From contig CP119312.1 in the NCBI GenBank assembly GCA_029202405.1, forward strand, positions 3,973,001 through 4,037,000: DNA of 64,000 nucleotides, given 5' to 3'. This DNA is from Candidatus Devosia phytovorans. GTDB lineage: Bacteria > Pseudomonadota > Alphaproteobacteria > Rhizobiales > Devosiaceae. A program made the position numbers and the translations under genes. The notes beneath the pieces are model-generated. The model searched no databases. It saw only the letters and a list, made by a program, of their open reading frames with translations, and was not told the origin of the DNA. Below, piece by piece: positions 17,120 to 25,507 of the stretch (position 1 is its first letter; each line of letters begins with the position of its first letter).

Positions 17120-17991
17120 CGGCCGATTTGGCGCAGCGCTATCGGGTGCAGAACGGCAAAGGTTTCTCGCTGTCCGATATCGATCCGGCTGACCGGGGTG
17201 GCAACGGTCTTGACAAGGCCAAGGCCAAGCCGCTGCTGGAAGCCGGGCTCAAGGAGCTGGTGGGCCTGCAGGAGCGGCTTTACGCCGAGCATCGCTGGGC
17301 GCTCCTGATCATCTTGCAGGGCATGGATACTTCCGGGAAGGACGGCGTGGTCAAACACGTCATGGCTGGCGTCAACCCGTTGGGATGCATGGCCCATGCC
17401 TTCAAGGCACCCAGTCGCAATGAGCTCGATCACGGGTTTCTCTGGCGCAGTCAAATGCTCATTCCCGGACGCGGTCATATCGGAATTTTCAACAGGTCCT
17501 ACTACGAAGATGTCCTTGCGGTGCGCTTCCGCGAGGTGGCTCTTGCCGAGGAAGGTTTGCCGCCATCGCTGGTGACCGATGATATCTGGGAGCGACGGTT
17601 CGGCGACATTCGCGCGTTCGAGACTTATCTCGGCAATGTCGGGATCGTGCCAATCAAGGTCATGCTGCACATCTCGCCGGGCGAGCAGAAGAAACGACTT
17701 CTGGCGCGCGCGGACGATCCGGGCAAGCACTGGAAATTCAATGCGGCGGACCTGGACGATCGGCGCCTCTGGAAGCCGTATCATTCGGCCTATGAGGACG
17801 CCATCCGACGGACTGCCACGGCGACCGCGCCTTGGTACGTCGTGCCGTCGGATCACAAGTGGTTTTCCCGTCTCGTCGTGGCGTCGATCACTATCGACAC
17901 ACTCAAGGGTCTTGATCTGCATTTCCCGGAGCAGACGAAGGCCGGGCGAGAGGCCATGGAGGCCGCACGCAGGCAGTTGCTGGCCGAATAG
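17116..17991 (+). CDS. ppk2: Polyphosphate kinase 2 family protein
   Basis: 291-residue PPK2-family phosphotransferase, which moves phosphate between polyphosphate and nucleotides. The P-loop-like motif GMDTSGKDGVVKHVM and the lid/Walker B segment IFNRSYYEDVLAVRF are visible, with the ISPGEQKKRLLARADDPGKHWKF segment in the C-terminal half. Single-domain length fits class I or III; whether it phosphorylates AMP, ADP or both cannot be told here. It overlaps the SDR gene by 4 bp and is followed 12 bp later by the GFA-family gene. Confidence 0.93.
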   Translation: MTADLAQRYRVQNGKGFSLSDIDPADRGGNGLDKAKAKPLLEAGLKELVGLQERLYAEHRWALLIILQGMDTSGKDGVVKHVMAGVNPLGCMAHAFKAPSRNELDHGFLWRSQMLIPGRGHIGIFNRSYYEDVLAVRFREVALAEEGLPPSLVTDDIWERRFGDIRAFETYLGNVGIVPIKVMLHISPGEQKKRLLARADDPGKHWKFNAADLDDRRLWKPYHSAYEDAIRRTATATAPWYVVPSDHKWFSRLVVASITIDTLKGLDLHFPEQTKAGREAMEAARRQLLAE

Positions 17992-18003
17992 AGGAGACAG
18001 GTG

Positions 18004-18384
18004 ATGTCGAAACAATACACAGGCGGGTGCCGCTGCGGCGCGGTTCGCTACACGCTGGAAGGCGAGCCCTTCAAGGCCGGCCTCTGCCATTGCACGGACT
18101 GCCGGAAAGAGACCGGGTCCGCCTTTCTCTACTATGCCGATTGGCAACCCGACCAGATTTCCGTGACAGGTCACTACGAGACCTACGACGGCCGCAGTTT
18201 CTGCCCGAAATGCGGTAGCCCGCTGTTCCATCTCGGCGATGTGCAAGCCGAGATAGCTGTCGGGACCCTGGATGAAGCGCCGGCAGCGCTGATGCCCCTG
18301 CGTGAGGGCTGGATCAAACGGCGGGAGCCCTGGCTGGCGGCCATCGCCGGCGCGGGACAGTTTAGAGAAGACACCGATATCTAG
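18004..18384 (+). CDS. GFA (glutathione-dependent formaldehyde-activating)-family protein
   Basis: 126-residue zinc-binding protein of the GFA/CENP-V family. Cysteine pairs are placed as expected: GCRCGAVRYTLEG, CHCTDCRKETGSAF and FCPKCGSPLFH. ATG at 18004 has GGAGAC upstream; a GTG at 18001 is the alternative. Most members have no proven formaldehyde activity. The stop overlaps that of the convergent Gfo/Idh/MocA gene by 3-4 bp. Confidence 0.92.
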   Translation: MSKQYTGGCRCGAVRYTLEGEPFKAGLCHCTDCRKETGSAFLYYADWQPDQISVTGHYETYDGRSFCPKCGSPLFHLGDVQAEIAVGTLDEAPAALMPLREGWIKRREPWLAAIAGAGQFREDTDI

Positions 18385-19538
18385 GCGTCCAGGTCAATGG
18401 CAAGTATCCGGCGCTCGGCTGCCGCACGATAGGCCGCCTCCATGATCTTATGATCCCGGATCCCTTGGTCAGGCCCAGTTCGCGGCCTGGTGCCGGTTTG
18501 CAGACATTGGGCAAAGTGGTCGATCTCTGCCTCGAACTGGTCGATGGCGCCAAGCTCGAGCGCCTCGTCCGAAATGCCCTGCCCATCGGAACGGGAAATT
18601 GTCATTGCTACACCGCCATATGCATATGCATTGGTCACAGTGATCGTGGCCTTCTCAAACATCAGTTTGAAAAACTTCTCTTCCCGGGCGCCATAGCTTG
18701 AGAAGGACTGCAACACAAACCCTGACGGAAACTCCAGGGTTAGCGCGCAGCTTTCCTCGACCTCGTCGAATCGCGGGTCGTTTTGTGGCTGATGGATCAC
18801 CGCGCCCACGCTCGTGGGACGCTCTCCACTGAGATATTGTGCGACCGATATGCAATAGATGCCGATATCTGGCAGTGAACCGCCACCTGCCCGCGCCTTG
18901 TCATATCGCCAATGATCACCGGGGGCGGCCGTCTGCACGTTGACGGAGGTCATCGCCTTCAGACGCCCCCAAGTGCCTGTTCGGATGCCGTCGCGTATGG
19001 CTCCCAGGTGAGGTTCAAACTGGCTGCGGTATCCGATCATCAGAGGGACGCCTGCTTCTCGGCAGATGCGCTCGATCTGAATGGCCTGCATGGAATTTGC
19101 CGCCATTGGCTTTTCCAGCAGAATGGCTTTTCCGGCCCTGACAACATCCTGGACATGTTGAAGGTGAAGTCCGTTGGGCGTAGCAATGAAAACGGCGCCC
19201 ACGTCAGGGCGATCTGACAGCGCGCCGACTTGATCGTAGTTCAACTGCAGCTCGACTCCGTATTGGTGGCCAACCAAGGCGCACTTTTCGGGATGTCCTG
19301 AGATCAGGCCCACCAGCCGGGCTCGCTTGCTCTTTACCAGGGCAGGCAATATCTGGCCGAGCGCGAGCCGACCGAGGCCCATCACTGCGAAACCGATGCG
19401 CTCCTCGGGCCTTGTCGGCGTCGGGACCGTCGGAGCCGGGCCGTCAGCGGCCAACCGCCAATTGGGGAACTGGACTTCGTCGGCTGTGACGATACCGGCG
19501 TCCATATCGCTCGCCGGGCGGTAGGGTTCATTCGGCAT
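18381..19538 (-). CDS. Gfo/Idh/MocA-family oxidoreductase
   Basis: 385-residue NAD(P)-dependent sugar or cyclitol dehydrogenase-like protein. After about 47 non-conserved residues the Rossmann motif FAVMGLGRLALGQILPALV begins; the catalytic Lys motif is LLEKPMAAN and the substrate-domain part includes GGSLPDIGIYCISVAQYLSG. Glucose-fructose oxidoreductases are close relatives and also carry N-terminal extensions, but no clear Tat signal is seen here. It is convergent with the GFA gene, sharing stop bases. Confidence 0.9.
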   Translation of the reverse strand: MPNEPYRPASDMDAGIVTADEVQFPNWRLAADGPAPTVPTPTRPEERIGFAVMGLGRLALGQILPALVKSKRARLVGLISGHPEKCALVGHQYGVELQLNYDQVGALSDRPDVGAVFIATPNGLHLQHVQDVVRAGKAILLEKPMAANSMQAIQIERICREAGVPLMIGYRSQFEPHLGAIRDGIRTGTWGRLKAMTSVNVQTAAPGDHWRYDKARAGGGSLPDIGIYCISVAQYLSGERPTSVGAVIHQPQNDPRFDEVEESCALTLEFPSGFVLQSFSSYGAREEKFFKLMFEKATITVTNAYAYGGVAMTISRSDGQGISDEALELGAIDQFEAEIDHFAQCLQTGTRPRTGPDQGIRDHKIMEAAYRAAAERRILAIDLDA

Positions 19539-19603
19539 AGATACCGGCCTCGACCGCTGCTTCTATAAAGGCCATTCCTTACTGATGATCCTCATTCCGC
19601 CAA

Positions 19604-19631
19604 ACAAAAGGGGCTCCGTACGGAGCCCCTC
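19604..19631 (-). terminator. Terminator after csbD
   Basis: A perfect 20-bp palindrome at 19610-19629 (GGGGCTCCGTACGGAGCCCC) is followed on the minus strand by TTTTGTTT, 5 bp beyond the csbD stop codon. Strong intrinsic terminator. Confidence 0.92.
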
Positions 19632-19634
19632 TCA

Positions 19635-19838
19635 TTACCAGGACTGGCGGCCGTACCAGTCATCGACGTCCTTCTTGACGTCATCCTTGGCCTTGCCGTA
19701 GCGCTCCTGAAGCTTGCCTTCGAGCTGCTCGCGATTGCCGTTGATCTGGGTAATGTCATCGTCGGTGAGTTTGCCCCACTGTTCCTTGACCTTGCCTGAC
19801 ATCTGTTTCCAGCTACCTTCGACGCGGTTCCAATCCAT
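19635..19838 (-). CDS. csbD: CsbD-family stress protein
   Basis: 67-residue CsbD-like protein (MDWNRVEGSWKQMSGKVKEQ at the start, KAKDDVKKDVDDWYGRQSW at the end). The family is small, highly charged and helical, is induced in general stress responses of many bacteria, and has no known biochemical activity. It stands alone between a strong terminator and a match to the alphaproteobacterial sigma-EcfG promoter 33 bp upstream, consistent with general-stress control. Confidence 0.93.
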   Translation of the reverse strand: MDWNRVEGSWKQMSGKVKEQWGKLTDDDITQINGNREQLEGKLQERYGKAKDDVKKDVDDWYGRQSW

Positions 19839-19870
19839 GATCGGTCTCCTGTGTTGGTGTATGCAAGGTC

Positions 19871-19896
19871 AACGTTACGACAGGGCCGGTCGTTCC
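19871..19896 (-). promoter_or_regulatory. Sigma-EcfG-type general stress promoter for csbD
   Basis: Read on the minus strand, GGAAC (19892-19896) is followed after 17 bases by CGTT (19871-19874). This equals the known EcfG consensus GGAAC-N16/17-CGTT. It ends 33 bp before the csbD ATG, a sensible distance. Confidence 0.8.
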
Positions 19897-20210
19897 TGCG
19901 GCAAATGAGGTCCCGGGACGCGAACACGACAGCGACGCGCTGTCGGCAGTCGCGATAGTTAGGGGTCATGGGTGTCATTTCCACAGTGTCGCCCGACGAC
20001 GAGCATCCCCTTTTACTCAAGACACCAACATGATTTCGACCTATCTCTGGCAGATCGCGGAACGCATCGGGACAGATGAGGACTCTGCAGCCGTTTCAGG
20101 TGGAAATGGATTCTAAGATCCGTAGCCATTTTTACACTTACGTGCAGGTAGCGCTCTCAGTTAAAATCCAGAACTGACTGATCAGTCCATTCCAGTTCTG
20201 GAGGTCTGAA
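19897..20210. other. Intergenic region upstream of the OmpA-like gene
   Basis: Non-coding region between the csbD promoter and the TTG-started membrane protein gene. The only clear structure is the nested inverted repeat at 20168-20201. No convincing sigma-70 promoter or ORF was seen in the rest. Confidence 0.5.
20168..20201 (+). promoter_or_regulatory. Nested inverted repeat overlapping the ribosome-binding site
   Basis: CCAGAACTG (20168-20176) and CAGTTCTGG (20193-20201) form a perfect 9-bp inverted repeat around a second palindrome, ACTGATCAGT (20177-20186). The right arm ends inside the ribosome site GGAGGT (20200-20205) that serves the TTG start at 20211. It could be an operator or an RNA hairpin that hides the site. 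Confidence 0.6.
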
Positions 20211-22196
20211 TTGCTCGCTTCGTTTCAACGACTTTCAACGCTCATCGAAAGACCTCGGCAGTATCATCCTGTGAACGCCAAGAGGTTCCTGGATCGAAAC
20301 CTGCGCACCGCGCCGGTCGACCTGAATCTGGAGAAGCGTGGCAGGCAATCCGGAGAGAGGGGATTGCCGCCAACGAATAGTTCAGTTCTGGACGCTGTCG
20401 AGGCGGAAGTCGTGGGCACGATCCTGGCGAAACAGGCGCGGGCTCACGCTCAACTCAGCAAGACGCTTTCCGACTTCCGGGAGGGCTTGGCTTCTGTTGA
20501 CCTCGATACGCGCTTCAGACGAATCAGGGTGGCTGCGGCAGCCGGCCTGTCAGACTTCAAGGCCGAACTCCAGTTCAAGATCGAGGGGCTGCACGAGGTG
20601 CGGCGCGACCTGAGGGAAGTCGAAGCGTGGTATCGACAGTTTCGAGCACGCAACCATCTTGAGCGTCCCAGCAAGGTCGGGTCCCGCCTTGCAACCGTCC
20701 TGCAGCTGTTGGTCCTGGCTGTCTGCATCGCGCTGGCGACCGTCGTGAATGCCCAGCTGCTCGGCAAAACTAGCACGCTTGGGTGGGTTGACGGACGGCT
20801 GGAGGTCTTCGTCCCTGCTGGCCTCAACATCGCCATCGCGCTTTTCTTCGGGCTCTGTGCAATCCCCTGCCTCTGGCACCGCTTGACTGCGATAAAGCTT
20901 TTGGGGTTTGCCTCCATCATCGTCTATCTAACCCTGATAGGCACGTTCAACCTGGCCCTGGCTCACTATCGCGAAACGCCCGGGACTATCGCTCAGGGGG
21001 CAGGTGAGGCGATCGTACAACGCCTGTTGCACACCCCCCTGGCGCTCAATGGCGGGCCGTCCTGGCTTCTCTTGGGCCTGGGGACCTTCTTTTCGATCGT
21101 TGCCCTGACGGTCGGACTGAGCATGCGGGAAAACTATCCGGGCTACGCCCGAGCGACCAGGAGGTATCGTGCTGCCCGCGCGCGGTATGATGCATGCAGG
21201 GAGCGGCTCATCAATGAGCTCAGTTCGACAAGGGCGACATACGAGGCAGCACTTTCCGCTGCCCGAGCGGAACTAACTGTTCAGCGCGCCGAACATGATG
21301 CCCTGGTGAGGCAGAGAAACGCGGTCCTAGTGCAATTTGACGCGTACCAGGATCAGCTCGAACGCGATGCCAATGCCCTGCTCAAGATCTACCGGGACGC
21401 AAATGTTTCGGTTCGCCCGATTGCGCCGCCACCGCACTTCCAGCAGTCCTTCGAACTCCCTCGGGCTGATGTTGAGGGTGTGCACGATGGAGAATGGACC
21501 CCAGGGGATTTGAAGGCGGGCATAAAGGCAGCACAGGGGCATCTCGACTGGCTCTTGCTTGACCTGCAGAGGCAGTATGAGGCGGGCATAGCCGAACAGG
21601 TCAGCGACCCCGACTTTGTTGACCTCGTCACCAAACTTGCCAAGCTCGCGCGCGCTCAGGGCACTTCCATAAACGAGCTAGCCAGGCTCGGAGTGGAGGC
21701 CGGGACCAGAGCGCGCGATTGGCCACCAACGATAGCACTGGGACATGAGCAGCTGCCGTTTCCGCCAGAAAGCGCGGAGATCTCGGCGGAGTCGCGCGAA
21801 CAGATCCGAACCACCGTTATGGGACAGGTGCTTGATCTGCTGAAACGCTATCCGGTGGATATCATCGAGGTGGTGGGCCACACCGACGAGCAGCCAATCA
21901 AGGGCGTGCATCCGTCGTCGCTGGATGATCTGGCGATACCCGTTCTGTTGCGCCAGCAACCGGCAAGCAGCCTCGTCGCTGTCGACAACGCCGGCCTGGG
22001 CCTGGCACGGGCGATTGCCGTGGCCAGGGAGTTGGCGGCGATTGGTCCTGATCGCGTGCGAATAGTCCCCCTGTCGGCTGCTCAACTGCTGCTGCCTGGT
22101 GACAATCTCTCGCACGGGCGCGACTCGGATAACAATGCCGGCCGTCGGCGGATCGAGATCCGGTTCAGGCAATCGATGACGGCATCGACGATATAA
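20211..22196 (+). CDS. Membrane protein with coiled coil and C-terminal OmpA-like domain
   Basis: 661-residue protein of unknown function, started at TTG 20211 with GGAGGT five bases upstream. Residues 1-155 are soluble and helical. Four likely membrane segments lie at about 160-182, 202-222, 227-250 and 284-304. Residues about 310-395 are strongly coiled-coil (many Arg, Ala, Glu), and about 515-655 form an OmpA/MotB-like peptidoglycan-binding domain with LLKRYPVDIIEVVGHTDEQP and NNAGRRRIEIRF. The order TM cluster, coiled coil, OmpA domain suggests an inner-membrane protein reaching toward the cell wall. OmpA-domain call is firm; overall role is not known. Confidence 0.82.
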   Translation: MLASFQRLSTLIERPRQYHPVNAKRFLDRNLRTAPVDLNLEKRGRQSGERGLPPTNSSVLDAVEAEVVGTILAKQARAHAQLSKTLSDFREGLASVDLDTRFRRIRVAAAAGLSDFKAELQFKIEGLHEVRRDLREVEAWYRQFRARNHLERPSKVGSRLATVLQLLVLAVCIALATVVNAQLLGKTSTLGWVDGRLEVFVPAGLNIAIALFFGLCAIPCLWHRLTAIKLLGFASIIVYLTLIGTFNLALAHYRETPGTIAQGAGEAIVQRLLHTPLALNGGPSWLLLGLGTFFSIVALTVGLSMRENYPGYARATRRYRAARARYDACRERLINELSSTRATYEAALSAARAELTVQRAEHDALVRQRNAVLVQFDAYQDQLERDANALLKIYRDANVSVRPIAPPPHFQQSFELPRADVEGVHDGEWTPGDLKAGIKAAQGHLDWLLLDLQRQYEAGIAEQVSDPDFVDLVTKLAKLARAQGTSINELARLGVEAGTRARDWPPTIALGHEQLPFPPESAEISAESREQIRTTVMGQVLDLLKRYPVDIIEVVGHTDEQPIKGVHPSSLDDLAIPVLLRQQPASSLVAVDNAGLGLARAIAVARELAAIGPDRVRIVPLSAAQLLLPGDNLSHGRDSDNNAGRRRIEIRFRQSMTASTI

Positions 22197-22206
22197 GAAC
22201 CCGCCT

Positions 22207-22749
22207 TCAGACTGGCCGGGATTGTAGCCTTGGCGATAGCGAGTCCTTGCCGTCGCCCAGCGCTCGCTGCATCAGCAGCGTATCGATCCAGCGCCCATGC
22301 TTGAAGGCAGATCCCTCGATCAGGCCGGATCGCCGAAAGCCCAGCCGGTCATGCAGCCTGACGGAGCCCGGGTTCTCATTGCTGCCGGCAATCAGCGCCA
22401 GCATTTGTCGGTATCCTCTCTCCTCGCACAGCCGGATCAATTCGGTGAGGAGTGCGTTGCCGACCCCGGTGCCCTGCGAATCGGCCGCGACAAAAATGCT
22501 GTCTTCGACCAGGAATCGATAGGCCGGGCGGGTCCGGAAACGACCAGCGTAGGAGAAGCCGACAACGGCGTCTTCGACCACAGCCACGATGTGCGGATAG
22601 CCTGCTGAAATGCGGCTCTGCCAGCGGCGTGTCATCTCCGATACATCAGGCGCTTCAAGCTCATATGAACCGACGCCTGCAGCAACGGCCCCTGCATAAA
22701 TCGCCGTGATGGCGCGCAGATCGCTCTCGACAGTTGGGCGCACAAGCAT
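22207..22749 (-). CDS. GNAT acetyltransferase, phosphinothricin acetyltransferase-like
   Basis: 180-residue GNAT protein close to the phosphinothricin/methionine-sulfoximine acetyltransferase group: VRPTVESDLRAITAIY at the start, FRTRPAYRFLVEDSIFVA, then the acetyl-CoA loop DSQGTGVGNALLTELI, and GSNENPGSVRLHDRLGF. ATG at 22747-22749 is preferred because GAGAG lies just upstream; a start at 22761 is possible. In the environment such enzymes often detoxify methionine sulfoximine. It is divergent from the secretion operon and shares its upstream region. Confidence 0.88.
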   Translation of the reverse strand: MLVRPTVESDLRAITAIYAGAVAAGVGSYELEAPDVSEMTRRWQSRISAGYPHIVAVVEDAVVGFSYAGRFRTRPAYRFLVEDSIFVAADSQGTGVGNALLTELIRLCEERGYRQMLALIAGSNENPGSVRLHDRLGFRRSGLIEGSAFKHGRWIDTLLMQRALGDGKDSLSPRLQSRPV

Positions 22750-22801
22750 GTCTCTCACCATGGAAGTATGGCACTTGCACTAACGGTAGCACATATGTGG
22801 T

Positions 22802-22831
22802 TTGACTTGATCGCTGCAAGTATCGTATAAT
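22802..22831 (+). promoter_or_regulatory. Sigma-70-like promoter of the secretion operon
   Basis: TTGACT (22802-22807) and a perfect TATAAT (22826-22831) are separated by 18 bp. The -10 box is inside a tandem sequence, TATCGTATAATATCGTAT. It lies 60 bp before the first gene of the operon. It is one of the few near-consensus sigma-70 promoters noticed in this GC-rich window. Confidence 0.72.
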
Positions 22832-22890
22832 ATCGTATGGCGCGAGTGGCGGATAGCCCAACCTAAATTGGGCAGGCGGAGGATAACGTC

Positions 22891-23541
22891 ATGCTTGACA
22901 CATTGTCAGACATCAATGTTGTGCGTACTAATTACTTCCCGACTATGGTCTATCAATATGACATCGATAAAAAAGAAGATCTAAACCGAGAACTTCTTGA
23001 TTTAACTTATGCGGAGCGCGAGAAAGACCGGGTCGGGGTCAACAAGTCAAATACGGCAGAGCTCGGCAGCTGGCATAGCGCCACAAACCTCCACAAAAAC
23101 AACGACTACCAGCCGATCATGTCGCATATCGATGCGGCGCTGGAGAAGATCTCCGAGGAACTGGGATACGCCAAGGACCAGGCCCTCAAGGTCACGACGA
23201 TGTGGTCGATCATAAACCCTCCTGGCAACGGCAACCGGGCGCATGTCCATCCGAACAGCTTGTGGAGCGGCGTCTACTACGTACAGGCCCCACCGGTATC
23301 GGGGAATATCGAGTTCATTGATCCTCGTACCGTCTTGATCATGAATCAACCAAAATACATCGCCAAGAAGAAGCGACCACGCGACTGCTGGACGAAGGTG
23401 AACTACACGCCGATTGCGGGACGCATGATCATGTTCCCGGCGTGGCTTTACCACGGCGTCGACACGAACATGTCCAAAGAGAGCGGCCGGGCTGGCGACC
23501 GGGTCATCATCTCGTTCAACATAAATCAGATGCGGCGTTAG
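22891..23541 (+). CDS. Putative 2-oxoglutarate/Fe(II)-dependent oxygenase (TIGR02466-like)
   Basis: 216-residue protein resembling the TIGR02466 group of putative 2OG-Fe(II) oxygenases. The metal and cosubstrate elements are visible in order: NRAHVHPNSLWSGVYYVQAP, then GNIEFIDPRT, FPAWLYHGVDTN and a final RVIISFNIN, where His and Arg fit the distal ligand and 2OG-binding residues. Known double-stranded beta-helix relatives hydroxylate amino-acid side chains. It heads an operon with a type I secretion ABC transporter and adaptor, so a role modifying an exported protein is plausible (inference). The first 120 bp are clearly more AT-rich than the surroundings. GGAGG lies upstream of the ATG. Confidence 0.82.
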   Translation: MLDTLSDINVVRTNYFPTMVYQYDIDKKEDLNRELLDLTYAEREKDRVGVNKSNTAELGSWHSATNLHKNNDYQPIMSHIDAALEKISEELGYAKDQALKVTTMWSIINPPGNGNRAHVHPNSLWSGVYYVQAPPVSGNIEFIDPRTVLIMNQPKYIAKKKRPRDCWTKVNYTPIAGRMIMFPAWLYHGVDTNMSKESGRAGDRVIISFNINQMRR

Positions 23542-23597
23542 ACGGGGCGGCCACGCCCCTTCGCGACACATCTTGACCATCTGTTCGTGTGACAATC

Positions 23598-25430
23598 ATG
23601 GCTAAGAGCGGCAGCCAGAATGTCCTGAGGGATGCATTCCACAGCCTCAGGTACATTCTGTATTTTTCGGTTGTTTTCAGTTTCGCCTATAGCGCGCTGA
23701 AGCTGTCCGGCCCCCTCTTCATGATCCTTATTTTCGATCGCGTCCTGCCATCGCGGTCGTCGGCAACGCTGGTGGCCTTGCTGATCCTGCTGATCATCAT
23801 TCTCGTGGCGATGACGCTGCTGGACTACTCACGGCGACGCATCCTCGGACGCTTCGGCGCCCGTTTTCAGGAACGCATCGAGGATCATATCTTCAGCTCT
23901 GCAGCGCGAGATACCTATTACGGCCGGACGCAGACAAAGCCCGCGCCCGGCCTCAATGAAGTCGACAAGCTGCGGGGTTTCTTCCACTCCGGCTCGCTTG
24001 TGACCATCCTCGACTTCCTGTGGTCGCCACTGTTCATGGTCGCGGTCTTCATCATCAGCCCGTGGATCGGCTGGGTGGTGGTGGCTGGAATGCTCGTGCT
24101 TGGACTCATCACCCTGGTGAAGCTGGCTTTCGCCAAAAACCGGGATGAGCGGTTCAGCGAGGCGGGCGACAAGATCGACGAAATGAAGGAGAGGCTGCTG
24201 GTCTCACGCGATGTCATTGAATCGCAACAGATGATGGCAGCCTTCAACGATCAGTGGGTGCAGGCTCGCCGCCGGGCCCGCGACCGGGCCATCGAGCTCA
24301 AGGACTGGAATGCCTGGTTCACCATCCTGTCCTCCCACACCGCCCGGCTGATCCAATACGGGGCCCTGGCGGCCGGCGCCTATCTGGCCATCAACGGGCA
24401 GATGACAGTCGGCGCGATGGTCGCGTCCATGTATCTGTCCCGGAATGTCTTTTATCCGATGGAGCGCTTTCTCCAGCAGATACCCAGCATCATCGAGGCG
24501 GTGGCAAACTGGAAGGGCCTCGACAAAATCCTCAAGGCGCCCAGACCTGCCGTCGTTCCGGCCGATGCAGTGCTGGAGGGTACGGCACCGCTCCGCCTGT
24601 TGAACGTAACCGTTCGCTCGGCGGGCAAGCGAAAGCTCTTGAGTAACCTCAATCTGGAAGTGGCGCCCGGCTCCTCCGTGCAGATCGTCGGCAACAGCGG
24701 CTCTGGCAAGACGGTCTTCGCGGAGGCCCTGATCGGTCGTTGCCCGCGCTCGACCCCAGGCGGGTCATTGCTCGACAAGCAGGCAGGATGCCGAAGGGTA
24801 GGCGACATCCTGCTCGGCGTGGTGGACATCGAACGCGTGTCGATTGCGGATGCGGCCAGGACCGTGGGCTACGTGCCACAGCAGATCGCCTTCGTGGCGG
24901 GCACCATCGAAGAAAATATCGCGGGCCTGACGAGCGCGCCCGATCAGGACCGGATTGTGCAGATGATGCGGCTGGCGCAGATGCATGACAGGATTCTGGC
25001 ATTGCCGGAGGGTTACCGTACGCGCATCGATACAGCAGGGAGCATCTTCTCAAAGAGCGAACGCCATCAGCTTGCCCTGGCGCGGGCCCTCTATCCCAAT
25101 CCGATACTTCTGGTCGTCGATGAGCCCGACCAGACGTTGAGGGAGGGCCTTTCGCGCGGCATGAAAAGCGAAATCGGCAGCTTCCTGGGCAGAGGCGGCA
25201 TCCTGATCATCTTCAGCCGCCTCGCTCTCAAGACATTCAAGGCGAGCCGACGCTTCACCCTGGAAGAGGGTAGCCTCAGGGAAGTCGAACTGGAGCTTGA
25301 GAACGAAGGCAAGGTCATCAGGATACGGCGTGATGATGAAAGCGCTGATGGCCCGGTCCGTGTTCGCAAGGAGTCTGGTGGTGCCGTATGGGGGCCAAAG
25401 GCGCCGGGGTCGAACATACCGGTCAATTGA
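23598..25430 (+). CDS. Type I secretion ABC transporter (permease-ATPase fusion) with altered signature motif
   Basis: 610-residue inner-membrane exporter of the PrtD/HasD-like type I secretion class. Membrane segments fill residues 1 to about 300 (SGPLFMILIFDRVLPSRS is the typical early motif), with no C39 peptidase domain in front. The ATPase has Walker A GNSGSGKTVF at about 366 and Walker B ILLVVDEPD at about 503. The ABC signature, usually LSGGQ, reads SKSERHQLALARAL, so the glycines are lost, and the usual DEPN/DEPT is DEPD. ATG 23598 was chosen over GTG 23589. It sits between the oxygenase and the adaptor genes. It may be a degenerate or specialised half of a heteromeric ATPase, but no partner is in the window. 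Confidence 0.88.
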   Translation: MAKSGSQNVLRDAFHSLRYILYFSVVFSFAYSALKLSGPLFMILIFDRVLPSRSSATLVALLILLIIILVAMTLLDYSRRRILGRFGARFQERIEDHIFSSAARDTYYGRTQTKPAPGLNEVDKLRGFFHSGSLVTILDFLWSPLFMVAVFIISPWIGWVVVAGMLVLGLITLVKLAFAKNRDERFSEAGDKIDEMKERLLVSRDVIESQQMMAAFNDQWVQARRRARDRAIELKDWNAWFTILSSHTARLIQYGALAAGAYLAINGQMTVGAMVASMYLSRNVFYPMERFLQQIPSIIEAVANWKGLDKILKAPRPAVVPADAVLEGTAPLRLLNVTVRSAGKRKLLSNLNLEVAPGSSVQIVGNSGSGKTVFAEALIGRCPRSTPGGSLLDKQAGCRRVGDILLGVVDIERVSIADAARTVGYVPQQIAFVAGTIEENIAGLTSAPDQDRIVQMMRLAQMHDRILALPEGYRTRIDTAGSIFSKSERHQLALARALYPNPILLVVDEPDQTLREGLSRGMKSEIGSFLGRGGILIIFSRLALKTFKASRRFTLEEGSLREVELELENEGKVIRIRRDDESADGPVRVRKESGGAVWGPKAPGSNIPVN

Positions 25431-25507
25431 GCCAGGCGGACCCATGTCGGGCGAAGAACAGGTAACGAACTAGCAGCAGCACAATCCACAGGAAGCGAGG
25501 CGCCGAA

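Noticed and set aside
23598..25430. The ABC transporter gene as a pseudogene because of its broken signature
   Set aside because: The frame is intact over 610 residues, Walker A and the membrane domain are well kept, and the operon neighbours are intact.
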